A DNA stretch of 64,000 bases from positions 1 to 64,000 of the forward strand of contig JAICYD010000002.1 of assembly GCA_025934375.1 (NCBI GenBank), read 5' to 3'. The first letter of the stretch is position 1. Every line of letters starts with the position of its first letter. This DNA is from Streptosporangiaceae bacterium. GTDB taxonomy: Bacteria > Actinomycetota > Actinomycetes > Streptosporangiales > Streptosporangiaceae. Below the pieces are notes generated by a model, which had not been told where the DNA came from, made no database searches, and was given only the letters and a program-made list of their open reading frames with translations. This document shows, one piece after another, positions 18,673-26,144 of this stretch. A program made the translations under genes and the position numbers.

Positions 18673-18698
18673 GGAACCCTGGGGCGACCTCGTCCGTT
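18673..18698 (+). promoter_or_regulatory. Candidate ECF-type promoter upstream of sigE
   Basis: GGAACC (18673-18678) and GTT (18696-18698, within CGTCCGTTA) are spaced by 17 bp, matching the GGAAC-N16/17-GTT pattern of SigE-group ECF promoters. It lies about 110 bp upstream of the sigE start and would allow autoregulation. Confidence 0.5.
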
Positions 18699-18805
18699 AG
18701 TCAACCTGTGAGCGAGTCTGGTGCCGCATGCCCACGGTGGGGGATCACCGCCAGCGACCTGCACGACGGTTTTCAAGTTGGCACAACGGAAGAAATCGAT
18801 GCACC

Positions 18806-19618
18806 ATGGTCCTGATCGCCGCGATTCCTGACGCGGTGGGTAAACCGGTGGAGGGGGCATTGGAACCCGAGCCGTCAGTCCCGCAAAGAGCAGTCCCCGA
18901 ACGGGCGGTGCCATCACCGGCGCTGCCTGACCCGGCACTGCTAGAGCCGACCATACCCGGGACGCTGCCAACGCTCCCCGCGCCGGGCCCGGCCGGCGAG
19001 CGGGGCCTATGCCCGTCCGACATGTACCCCGCAGACACCGCCCAGTGGGAACTTCCCAGCTGGGAGGACATCGTGCGGGCGCACTCGGGGCGGGTGTACC
19101 GGCTGGCCTTCCGGCTGACCGGAAATCAGCACGACGCCGAGGACCTGACCCAGGAAGTCTTCGTCCGGGTCTTCCGGTCCCTGTCCAGCTACACCCCCGG
19201 GACGTTCGAGGGCTGGCTGCACCGGATCACGACGAACCTCTTCCTCGATGGCGCGCGGCGCAGGCAGCGCATCCGGTTCGAGGGGCTGGGCGATGAGGTA
19301 GCGCAGCGGATACCCGGCTCGCAGCCCTCCCCGGCGCAAGTCTTCGATGAGCGGCACTTCGACGGCGACGTCCAGGCCGCGCTCAGGTCGCTGCCGCCGG
19401 ATTACCGGGCGGCGGTCGTGCTGTGCGATATCGAGGGCTTCTCATACGAAGAGATCGCGGCCACGCTCGGCGTGAAGCTCGGGACCGTGCGCAGCCGGAT
19501 CCACCGTGGTCGTGCCCAGCTGCGGGCCGACCTCGCGCACCGCCAGCGGCCCCCTGCGCCGCCGTCGCGGGGTGTACCAAATCCGGGCAAGACTGGACCT
19601 GGGAAGGCGGGCGGCTAA
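18806..19618 (+). CDS. sigE: ECF RNA polymerase sigma factor, SigE group
   Basis: A protein of 270 aa. Region 2 ([28 protein letters not shown]) and region 4 ([42 protein letters not shown]) are complete. The first ~75 residues are a Pro/Ala-rich extension. The start at ATG 18806 is a choice between several possibilities. The anti-sigma gene follows after 3 bp, so the two are cotranscribed. The role is response to envelope stress by analogy with mycobacterial SigE. Confidence 0.92.
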   Translation: MVLIAAIPDAVGKPVEGALEPEPSVPQRAVPERAVPSPALPDPALLEPTIPGTLPTLPAPGPAGERGLCPSDMYPADTAQWELPSWEDIVRAHSGRVYRLAFRLTGNQHDAEDLTQEVFVRVFRSLSSYTPGTFEGWLHRITTNLFLDGARRRQRIRFEGLGDEVAQRIPGSQPSPAQVFDERHFDGDVQAALRSLPPDYRAAVVLCDIEGFSYEEIAATLGVKLGTVRSRIHRGRAQLRADLAHRQRPPAPPSRGVPNPGKTGPGKAGG

Positions 19619-19621
19619 CCC

Positions 19622-20233
19622 GTGAGCCATCTGAAAGACCAGCTCTCCGCCCTCATTGACGGTGAGCTGTCCGGTAGCGAGCTTGACCGCGCGCACGCCC
19701 ATCTCGCGGCGTGCGCGCAGTGCCGGGCTGACGCGACCGCGCTGCGTGACCTCAAACGCGAGCTGCGGAACCTGGCGGCGGAGCAGCCAAGCGAGGATCT
19801 GTCCCGGCGACTGCTGGCGATGGCCACCCCTGATGACGCGGCACCGCCTCGGCGGGCAGCGTCGGCCGTCCCCTCGCCGCGCAGCGCCCTGCGGGCCGCT
19901 CCGGACCGCCCAGGCCACTACCAGCCGCCTTCAGCGAAACGTCCGGTGGGTTCCCGCCCCGTTCCCCGCTCTCCCGGGGACATGTGGGCACGTCGCCGAC
20001 GGGGCCGTACCCTGGCCTGGGGCGCGCTGTCCTTCGTGGTAACCGTGGGCCTCGGCGCGGCCGCGTTCAGCCTGGGCGACTCCTCAGGCGGCCGCTTCAC
20101 CCCGCAAATGGAGCTGTTCAGCGTCGAGCACGCCATCTTCAACGGCGATGTTCCCCTGTTCGACCCATCGCCAGGCCCGCGCGACCCCTCGCCGTTCCAG
20201 CCCAAGAACGCGAGGATGCTCCCCCTCCCGTAG
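19622..20233 (+). CDS. rseA: Zinc-binding anti-sigma factor (RseA type)
   Basis: A protein of 203 aa starting at GTG 19622. The ZAS motif H27-x3-C31-x2-C34 (HLAACAQC) is in the N-terminal sigma-binding domain, and one membrane segment (TLAWGALSFVVTVGLGAAAF) lies near residue 140, with a short outer tail. It sits directly after sigE. It would hold SigE inactive until redox or envelope stress. In mycobacteria htrA follows here; in this window tatB comes next. Confidence 0.88.
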   Translation: MSHLKDQLSALIDGELSGSELDRAHAHLAACAQCRADATALRDLKRELRNLAAEQPSEDLSRRLLAMATPDDAAPPRRAASAVPSPRSALRAAPDRPGHYQPPSAKRPVGSRPVPRSPGDMWARRRRGRTLAWGALSFVVTVGLGAAAFSLGDSSGGRFTPQMELFSVEHAIFNGDVPLFDPSPGPRDPSPFQPKNARMLPLP

Positions 20234-20337
20234 CGGCAGGCAGCTCCACCAATCCGCCCGCCTCCCCGCGTCGAATGCCCCGGGAAGTCGAAAGTGATTG
20301 TCCTGGAGTGCGGACGGCACCCCGTGAGCGCGGGGGT

Positions 20338-20386
20338 CTGGGGGCTGGTTTGTGCCCCCCAGGGGACTTGGTGTGTGCCCCCCAGG
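20338..20386 (+). repeat. Hairpin repeat with TGGTTTGT loop upstream of tatB (two tandem copies)
   Basis: CTGGGGGC-TGGTTTGT-GCCCCCCAG (20338-20362) is followed by a second related hairpin with loop TTGGTGTGT (20360-20386). The same loop and the same extra C in the 3' arm recur at 24417-24439. Confidence 0.6.
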
Positions 20387-20452
20387 CGAATAGAGTGGAT
20401 GTGACCGCCTGGTCGTTTTCCATGCGCGATCGATTGCAGACGGAGAGCTAGC

Positions 20453-20878
20453 GTGTTTGACCTGTCTATCACCAAGCTGCTGTTCCTCGCCGTGATCGCG
20501 CTCGTGATCTTCGGGCCGAACGAGCTACCGCGGATCGCCCGCCAGGCCGGGCGCGCCCTGCGCGACCTGCGGCAGATAGCCGAGGGGGCCAAGGCTGACC
20601 TCCGGGAGGGCCTCGGGCCTGAGTTCCAGGACTTCGACTTCGAGGACTTGAACCCGCGCCGCTTCGTGCAAAAGCACCTGTTCGATGACACCGCCGCGAT
20701 GGAAGGCGCCGGGGACCCGGCCGTCGGCGCGATGGCCGCCGTGACCGGCGCCACATCGGACGACGCCACCTCGGCATCAGTCACGACGGTCCCCAACGGC
20801 AAGGCCTCGCTCAGCGACGCCCAGGCCCCCGCGGAAGCGGTAGACGACCGCCCCCCCTTCGACCTGGAAGCCACCTGA
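20453..20878 (+). CDS. tatB: Twin-arginine translocase subunit TatB
   Basis: A protein of 141 aa starting at GTG 20453. The N-terminal membrane helix MFDLSITKLLFLAVIALVIF is followed by FGPNELP and an amphipathic helix (RQAGRALRDLRQIAEGAKADLREG), then an Ala/Thr-rich tail. It partners TatC in export of folded proteins. It lies downstream of sigE-rseA as in mycobacteria. Confidence 0.93.
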   Translation: MFDLSITKLLFLAVIALVIFGPNELPRIARQAGRALRDLRQIAEGAKADLREGLGPEFQDFDFEDLNPRRFVQKHLFDDTAAMEGAGDPAVGAMAAVTGATSDDATSASVTTVPNGKASLSDAQAPAEAVDDRPPFDLEAT

Positions 20879-20883
20879 CGCCT

Positions 20884-20913
20884 ATCGTCCTGGGGGATAC
20901 GCGCCCATCCCCC
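20884..20913 (+). terminator. Hairpin terminator element after tatB
   Basis: GGGGGAT-8 nt-ATCCCCC begins 14 nt after the tatB stop. The 17-nt 5' segment ATCGTCCTGGGGGATAC recurs with one change directly after ilvE (55397). It may serve both tatB and the convergent mrp. Confidence 0.5.
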
Positions 20914-20954
20914 TAACTGGTGCCGCCGCCGTTCGTAGAATGCGGCTCGCCAGG

Positions 20955-22094
20955 TCAGCGGGGGGTCAGGTTGAGCATGCGGCCTGCTAGGCCGCGACCG
21001 CGAGCGGACAGGCTCTCGGCGACCTTCTTCAGCTCCAGGGCGGCCGGGCAGGACGGGTCGCCGAGCACGAGCGGCATGCCGTCGTCGCCGCCTTCGCGCA
21101 GCTTGGTGTCCAGCGGCACCTGGCCGAGGAGCGGGACCTTCGCACCGGAAATCCGGGTGAGCTGCTCGGCGACCGCCTCGCCGCCGCCGGAGCCGAAGAT
21201 GTCCATCTGCTCCCCGCAGTGCGGGCACACCAGGTAGGACATGTTCTCGATTACGCCTGCGACGCGCTGACGGGTCTGCTGGGACATCGACCCGGCCCGC
21301 TCGGCTACCTCGGCCGCGGCCAGCTGCGGCGTGGTCACCACGAGGATCTCCGCGCCCGGCAGGAGCTGCGCCACCGAGATGGCCATGTCCCCGGTGCCCG
21401 GCGGGAGGTCCAGCAGCAGGTAGTCCAGGTCGCCCCAGTAGAAGTCGGCGAGGAACTGCTGCAGCGCGCGGTGCAGCATCGGCCCGCGCCAGACGACCGG
21501 CGGGTTGCCATCGGGCTTGATGCTGCCGATCGAGGCCACCTTCACGCCGTGACCGGCCAGCGGCATGATCATGTCGGCCACCTTCTGGTGGCGGCCGGAG
21601 ACGCCCAGCATGCGCGGGATGGAGTGCCCGTAGATGTCCGCGTCGATGACGCCGACCTTCAGGCCCGCGGCCGCCATGGCGGCTGCCAGGTTGACGGTGA
21701 CGGAGGACTTGCCGACCCCGCCCTTGCCGCTGGCCACGGCGTACACCCTGGTGAGGGATGACGGCTGGGCGAAGGGGATCACCGGCTCCGCCTTGCCGCC
21801 GCGCAGGCTGGTCTGCAGTTCGGCGCGCTGCGCGTCGCTCATCACGTCGAGTTCGACCCGGACGCCGGTCACGCCGGGCAGCGCGGCGACCGCCTCGGTG
21901 ACCCGGGAGGTGATGGTCTCGCGCATCGGGCATCCGGCGACGGTCAAGAAGACGCCGACATCCACGGCGCCGTCGGCGGCGACCGAGACGGATTTCACCA
22001 TGCCGAGCTCGGTTATCGGGCGGCCGATCTCTGGGTCCTTGACGCCGCCGAGCGCGACAGTCACCTGCTCAGCGGTGGGGAGCGGGGCGTTCAT
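20955..22094 (-). CDS. mrp: Mrp/ApbC family iron-sulfur cluster carrier ATPase
   Basis: A protein of 379 aa. An N-terminal MIP18/DUF59 domain (about residues 5-80) is followed by a P-loop ATPase with the deviant Walker A SGKGGVGKSSV, and the CPHC cysteine pair that binds a transferable Fe-S cluster. It assembles or delivers Fe-S clusters in the cytoplasm. It converges on tatB, as in the mycobacterial sigE region. A perfect 18-bp stem-loop sits 13 nt upstream of its ATG and no clear Shine-Dalgarno is visible. Confidence 0.94.
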   Translation of the reverse strand: MNAPLPTAEQVTVALGGVKDPEIGRPITELGMVKSVSVAADGAVDVGVFLTVAGCPMRETITSRVTEAVAALPGVTGVRVELDVMSDAQRAELQTSLRGGKAEPVIPFAQPSSLTRVYAVASGKGGVGKSSVTVNLAAAMAAAGLKVGVIDADIYGHSIPRMLGVSGRHQKVADMIMPLAGHGVKVASIGSIKPDGNPPVVWRGPMLHRALQQFLADFYWGDLDYLLLDLPPGTGDMAISVAQLLPGAEILVVTTPQLAAAEVAERAGSMSQQTRQRVAGVIENMSYLVCPHCGEQMDIFGSGGGEAVAEQLTRISGAKVPLLGQVPLDTKLREGGDDGMPLVLGDPSCPAALELKKVAESLSARGRGLAGRMLNLTPR

Positions 22095-22107
22095 GCTTGT
22101 AATGCTA

Positions 22108-22148
22108 CGTGCCGGGGGCAGGGGCGAATTGCCCCTGCCCCCGGCACG
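22108..22148 (-). promoter_or_regulatory. Perfect 18-bp GC-rich inverted repeat in front of mrp
   Basis: The arms 22108-22125 and 22131-22148 are perfectly complementary with a 5-nt loop (GAATT). In the mrp transcript it would form a very stable hairpin just upstream of the start codon. It could be the terminator of the upstream NUDIX gene or an mrp control element. Confidence 0.55.
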
Positions 22149-22245
22149 CGGGGTGATATGGCTAACGCGACCGTGGCGATGGCCTTGTTACCAGGGCCCG
22201 CCCTCAATTCAGGACTTTGCCGTGTCCCTGCCCCGATCGGGTGCG

Positions 22246-22665
22246 TCAAGCGACTCCCCATTCGCGCAGCGCCTCCAGCAAGCCCTCGGCCAGCGGGAGC
22301 GCGGCCAGCTCGTCAGGCCCCGCCCACGCCGCGTCGTCGGCGTCATCCCCGGCTCGCAGGTCCCCGCCGGTCACGGTGGCCGCGTAGTCACGGATGAGCA
22401 ACTCGGTCGTGATCCCGGCCCCGTCCGGGCCGCCCTGGCCAGGGCGCCGCACCGCGCCGATGAGCGGGCCGGCCGTCACGATCAGCCCGGTCTCCTCGCG
22501 GACCTCCCGGACCAGCGCGTCGGCGTCGCTCTCGCCGTCCTCGATCCGGCCGCCCGGTATCGACCACAGCCCTTTGCCCGGATCGTGCCCGCGCTTGATG
22601 AGCAGTAGCCGCCCGGCGTGGTCCTTGATGATCGCGCCAACGCATGGGATCACCCGAGTACTCAC
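22246..22665 (-). CDS. NUDIX hydrolase
   Basis: A protein of 139 aa with the complete Nudix box GGRIEDGESDADALVREVREETGL, hydrolysing nucleoside-diphosphate derivatives. The GTG at 22665 gives VSTRVIPCVGAIIKD, the normal family start, after a GGGG stretch. The substrate cannot be predicted. Confidence 0.85.
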   Translation of the reverse strand: MSTRVIPCVGAIIKDHAGRLLLIKRGHDPGKGLWSIPGGRIEDGESDADALVREVREETGLIVTAGPLIGAVRRPGQGGPDGAGITTELLIRDYAATVTGGDLRAGDDADDAAWAGPDELAALPLAEGLLEALREWGVA

Positions 22666-22773
22666 GAACCCCAAGCATTCGCGCCGCCGCCGCGCGCCGC
22701 AACCCGTTTCGACCGGGCCGCGGCTGGCGGGTAAGCGGACTCGGAAGGGGGTACTAACGGCACTGACGTGGTG

Positions 22774-23412
22774 ATGAGAGCGGTGTGCCCGCGTTGCGGC
22801 GATCAGGCGCGCGCTCCGACAGTGTGGTCGAGCGCCTGGCGGTGTGGGCTGCACGGCGACATCGACCCGCTCCGCCCCGCACGCCGGCCCTCGCCGGAGG
22901 CGCTGGCCGGCCTCGTCAAGAGCGCCAGGGTCCCCGTCTGGGTGCCGTGGCCGCTGCCGTACGGCTGGCTGGTCACCGGCTTCGCCGGAGCCGGAGACGA
23001 ACGGACCGGCGTGCGCGGCACCGCCGTCGCCTTGTCCGGGCCAAACCCGATCGGCGGCCCCGCCGACCTCATCGTCATCGCCGAGGAGCCCGGCGTGGGC
23101 CTGGGCGCGGGGCTGGCCGGGCTCAGCGGCCCGGATCCGGGCGCGGAGTTCGCCAGCGGCCCCTCACACGCCAGCGTCCGGGCGAGCGGTCACGACGCGC
23201 CATTGTGGCTGGTCGAGGACCCCGGCGTTCCGGCCGATAGCTGCGCCGTGTTCGCGGGGGAGGTCGCCGGCGGATGGGTGTGGCTGGTGCTGTGGCCCGA
23301 TAGCGCCGGCCTGATGCTGGTGGAATCGCTGGCGCTGCTTGACCTGCGCGATACCGCCGGGCCGCTGGGCCTGCCGTTCGGCGCCCAGACAACCAGGCTG
23401 CCGGCCGCCTGA
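22774..23412 (+). CDS. DUF6758 family protein with N-terminal CPRCG
   Basis: A protein of 212 aa. It begins MRAVCPRCGDQARAP and has a further cysteine in WRCGLHG, suggesting a zinc ribbon, followed by an alpha/beta region with SARVPVWVPWPLPYGWLVTG. This architecture is recognised as the actinobacterial DUF6758 family; function is unknown. ATG 22774 was taken over two GTGs (22768, 22771). The PHP phosphoesterase gene follows 51 bp later. Confidence 0.75.
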   Translation: MRAVCPRCGDQARAPTVWSSAWRCGLHGDIDPLRPARRPSPEALAGLVKSARVPVWVPWPLPYGWLVTGFAGAGDERTGVRGTAVALSGPNPIGGPADLIVIAEEPGVGLGAGLAGLSGPDPGAEFASGPSHASVRASGHDAPLWLVEDPGVPADSCAVFAGEVAGGWVWLVLWPDSAGLMLVESLALLDLRDTAGPLGLPFGAQTTRLPAA

Positions 23413-23463
23413 GCAGGGGCAAAGCGGCACGCAGCGGCCCGCCGGCACCGCTACCATAACCCG

Positions 23464-24393
23464 GTGCGCATTGACCTGCACGTTCACAGCAACGCCTCCG
23501 ACGGCACCGACGCTCCCGCTGAGGTGATCCGCCGGGCGAGCGCGGCGGCCCTGGACATCCTCGCGCTGACCGATCACGACACGCAGGCTGGGATCGCGCG
23601 GGCGCGCGACGCCCTCCCGCCCGGCCTCACGCTCGTTCCCGGCATGGAGCTCTCGTGCACGCTCGACGTGCCGGACGGGAGCCAGCGCAGCGTGCACCTG
23701 CTCGCTTACCTGTTCGCCCCGGACGACCCGGCGCTGGCCACCGAGACCACGCGCATCCGCGATGACCGCCTCTACCGGGCGCAGGGCATGGTGGCCAGGC
23801 TCAACGAGCTTGGCGCGCCCGTCACCTGGGAGCAGGTCACCCGCATCGCGGGCGACGCCGTGGTCGGCCGTCCGCACATCGCCCGGGCCATGGCCGAGGC
23901 CCGCGTAGTGGCCACGCCAGCCGATGCCTTCACCGGCGAGTGGATCGCCGACGGGGGCCGGGCCTTCGTCGACCGCTACGCGATCCCGGTGGACCGGGCC
24001 GTGGCCCTGATCCGCGCGGCCGGCGGGGTACCCGTCCTGGCGCACCCCCGCTCGCCCGGCTATGAGGTCCCGGACGAGGTCATCGCCCGGCTGGCGGCCG
24101 CCGGGCTGACCGGGCTCGAGGTCAACCACCCAGACCATGACAGCGCCCAACGAGACCTGCTGACTGCCTTGTGTGCCAGCCTGGGCCTGATGGTCACCGG
24201 GGGGAGCGATGACCATGGCAGCTTCAACAATTCCGGCCTCGGCCGGGAGACCACCCCGCCGGAGTCCTACGAGCGCCTGCTGAGCCTCGCCCACGGTGAC
24301 ACCCCCGTGCCCGCCGTTCCCCCTGAAGCGATCCCGACCCAGGTGCCCGGCCCCGAGGACCTCCCTCCAGACGTCATTCCCCCGCAGCGCTAA
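23464..24393 (+). CDS. PHP-domain phosphoesterase (nucleoside 3',5'-bisphosphate phosphatase / RNase AM type)
   Basis: A protein of 309 aa starting at GTG 23464. Metal-binding motifs are in order: HVHSNASDG, LTDHDT, the helical insert, AHPRSPGY and GGSDDHG. It belongs to the PHP group that hydrolyses 3'-phosphoadenosine 5'-phosphate or trims 5' RNA ends. The last ~35 residues are a Pro-rich extension. The next gene, an MBL hydrolase, is 76 bp downstream. Confidence 0.87.
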   Translation: MRIDLHVHSNASDGTDAPAEVIRRASAAALDILALTDHDTQAGIARARDALPPGLTLVPGMELSCTLDVPDGSQRSVHLLAYLFAPDDPALATETTRIRDDRLYRAQGMVARLNELGAPVTWEQVTRIAGDAVVGRPHIARAMAEARVVATPADAFTGEWIADGGRAFVDRYAIPVDRAVALIRAAGGVPVLAHPRSPGYEVPDEVIARLAAAGLTGLEVNHPDHDSAQRDLLTALCASLGLMVTGGSDDHGSFNNSGLGRETTPPESYERLLSLAHGDTPVPAVPPEAIPTQVPGPEDLPPDVIPPQR

Positions 24394-24416
24394 GCCGACC
24401 GGGTGGCCTCCGGGGG

Positions 24417-24439
24417 TGGGGACTGGTTTGTGTCCCCCA
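24417..24439 (+). repeat. Hairpin repeat with TGGTTTGT loop upstream of the MBL gene
   Basis: TGGGGAC-TGGTTTGT-GTCCCCCA. The loop is identical to that at 20346-20353, the stem has a compensating G-C to A-T change, and the same unpaired extra C is present in the 3' arm. Confidence 0.6.
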
Positions 24440-24469
24440 GGAGAGCGCAGACCCACTACGCTTGCGCGC

Positions 24470-25111
24470 ATGGACGCGCGGATTGAACGGGTATGGACGC
24501 CAGGGGTCGCGGAAGACGATGAATCCGCGGTCACCGTGGAGGCCAACTCCTGGATCGTCGGTGACGACGAGGAAGTCATCGTGATTGACCCGGGGGAGGA
24601 CGCGGCGGCAGTGCTCGACGCGGTGGGCGACCGGGAGGTTATCGCGGTCATCTGCACGCACGGGCATGCGGCCCACGTCGCGGCCGCGCTGGAGGTCGCC
24701 GAGCGCGACGAGGCGCCGGTGGCGCTGCACCCGGCGGACAAGCTCAGCTGGCGGTCCGCCATCGATGGCGATGACCCCGAGATCGAGATGGCGCATGGCG
24801 GCGCGTTCGAGGTCGCGGACGTCGCCCTCGAGGTCATGCACACCCCGGGGCACTCACCCGGGTCGGTCAGCTTGTACTGCTCGGAGCTGGACGCCGTTTT
24901 CACCGGCGACGCGCTGCTGGCCAGCGGCCCCGCCCCGCACGACCACGAGTACCCGGACTTCCCCAAGCAGCTCAACTCGATCGGCGAGTTCCTCCTCGAC
25001 CTGCCGGGCGAGACCCGGGTGCTGCCCGGCCACGGCGAGGAAATCACGATCGCCGCCGCCAGCAAGCGCTTCGACAGCTGGGTGACGGCCGGGCCTGGCG
25101 AGTCCGCCTGA
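24470..25111 (+). CDS. Metallo-beta-lactamase-fold hydrolase (glyoxalase II-like)
   Basis: A protein of 213 aa beginning at ATG 24470. The MBL motif 1 reads THGHAAHV instead of THxHxDH, so the metal-site Asp is Ala. The later ligand motifs HTPGHSPGS, FTGDALL and PGHGEE are intact. Family members hydrolyse thioesters such as S-lactoylglutathione analogues. The missing Asp should weaken the second metal site, so activity is uncertain. Confidence 0.85.
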   Translation: MDARIERVWTPGVAEDDESAVTVEANSWIVGDDEEVIVIDPGEDAAAVLDAVGDREVIAVICTHGHAAHVAAALEVAERDEAPVALHPADKLSWRSAIDGDDPEIEMAHGGAFEVADVALEVMHTPGHSPGSVSLYCSELDAVFTGDALLASGPAPHDHEYPDFPKQLNSIGEFLLDLPGETRVLPGHGEEITIAAASKRFDSWVTAGPGESA

Positions 25112-25132
25112 GCAAGCCGCCCCTTTGCCAGG

Positions 25133-25161
25133 CCGGTATCTAGGGCGCCGGTATCTAGGGC
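25133..25161. repeat. 14-bp direct repeat before the nuclease gene
   Basis: CCGGTATCTAGGGC occurs twice (25133-25146 and 25148-25161), just ahead of the GTG at 25165. The second copy contributes the likely ribosome-binding AGGG. Confidence 0.7.
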
Positions 25162-25164
25162 ACT

Positions 25165-26061
25165 GTGGCTAATTTCCGAGGAGAAGCGGGCGAAGTGGAG
25201 CAGCTCGGGTTCGAGGGGATGCCACGTCGGCTGTACTCATGCACGCCCACGCGGCTGGCTACCTGGCTGGATTGCCCGCGTCGCTACCGGATGAGCTACC
25301 TGGACCGCCCGGTGCCGCCCAAGGGAGCGCCGTGGGCGCACAACAGCCTGGGCGCGAGCGTGCATAACGCCCTGGCCGGATGGTGGCGGTTGCCGCTGGC
25401 CCGGCGTACCCCGGACGCCGCGGGCGGCCTGCTCGCCCGCGGCTGGATCAACGAGGGCTTCGCCGATGACGAGCAGTCCGGCCGCTACCGCCAATGGGCG
25501 CGCCAGATGGTGGAAGGGTACGCCGCCACGCTCGACCCGGCGGATGAGCCGATTGGCGTGGAACGGACCGTCGCCACCCGCACCGACCTGATCGCGGTGT
25601 CGGGGCGCATCGACCGGCTGGACTCGCGTCCATCGGCCAGCGGCGGCGCCGAGCTTGTCGTGGTCGACTACAAGACCGGCAGGCACGTGCTCACCGTGGA
25701 CGACGCGCGCGGCTCGCTGGCGCTGGCGCTGTACGCCATGGCCGCGGCGCGGTCGCTGCGCCGCGATTGCACCCGCGTCGAGCTGCACCACCTGCCCACC
25801 GGCGCGGTGATCGCCTGGGAGCACACCGCTGACTCGCTGACCAGGCATCTGCGCCGGGCTGAGGACATAGCCGCCGAGTGCGCCGACGCTGACGAGAAGA
25901 TGCGCGCGGGTCTCACGCCGGACAGCTGGGATGCCGTCTTCCCGCCGCGCCCGTCCGCGATGTGCGGCTGGTGCGACTTCCTGCGCCACTGCGAGCAAGG
26001 CCGCGCGGCCGCCACGCAGCACCGGCCGTGGGACGGGCTGACAGACCTCGAATCCCGCTGA
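25165..26061 (+). CDS. PD-(D/E)XK nuclease with Fe-S cluster (AddB/RecB-like)
   Basis: A protein of 298 aa. The nuclease core shows GRIDRLD and VVVDYKTGR (the D-x-K pair). Four cysteines are placed for an iron-staple 4Fe-4S cluster: C37 in LDCPRRY and C-x2-C-x5-C in MCGWCDFLRHC near the C-terminus. It is the stand-alone actinobacterial form without helicase domains, and probably processes DNA ends in repair. Possible starts are GTG 25165 (AGGG upstream), GTG 25195 and ATG 25219. Confidence 0.88.
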   Translation: MANFRGEAGEVEQLGFEGMPRRLYSCTPTRLATWLDCPRRYRMSYLDRPVPPKGAPWAHNSLGASVHNALAGWWRLPLARRTPDAAGGLLARGWINEGFADDEQSGRYRQWARQMVEGYAATLDPADEPIGVERTVATRTDLIAVSGRIDRLDSRPSASGGAELVVVDYKTGRHVLTVDDARGSLALALYAMAAARSLRRDCTRVELHHLPTGAVIAWEHTADSLTRHLRRAEDIAAECADADEKMRAGLTPDSWDAVFPPRPSAMCGWCDFLRHCEQGRAAATQHRPWDGLTDLESR

Positions 26062-26144
26062 GGCCCTCCCGGCTCCCTTCGTGATCTCCTCCCGGGCCGG
26101 AACACGGGAGTACGCTGGCTGGATGCCTGCGGGAGGGGACCATC

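Noticed and set aside
19918..21933. Long minus-strand frame across rseA, tatB and mrp
   Set aside because: It overlaps three well-supported genes in other frames and shows no family motif.
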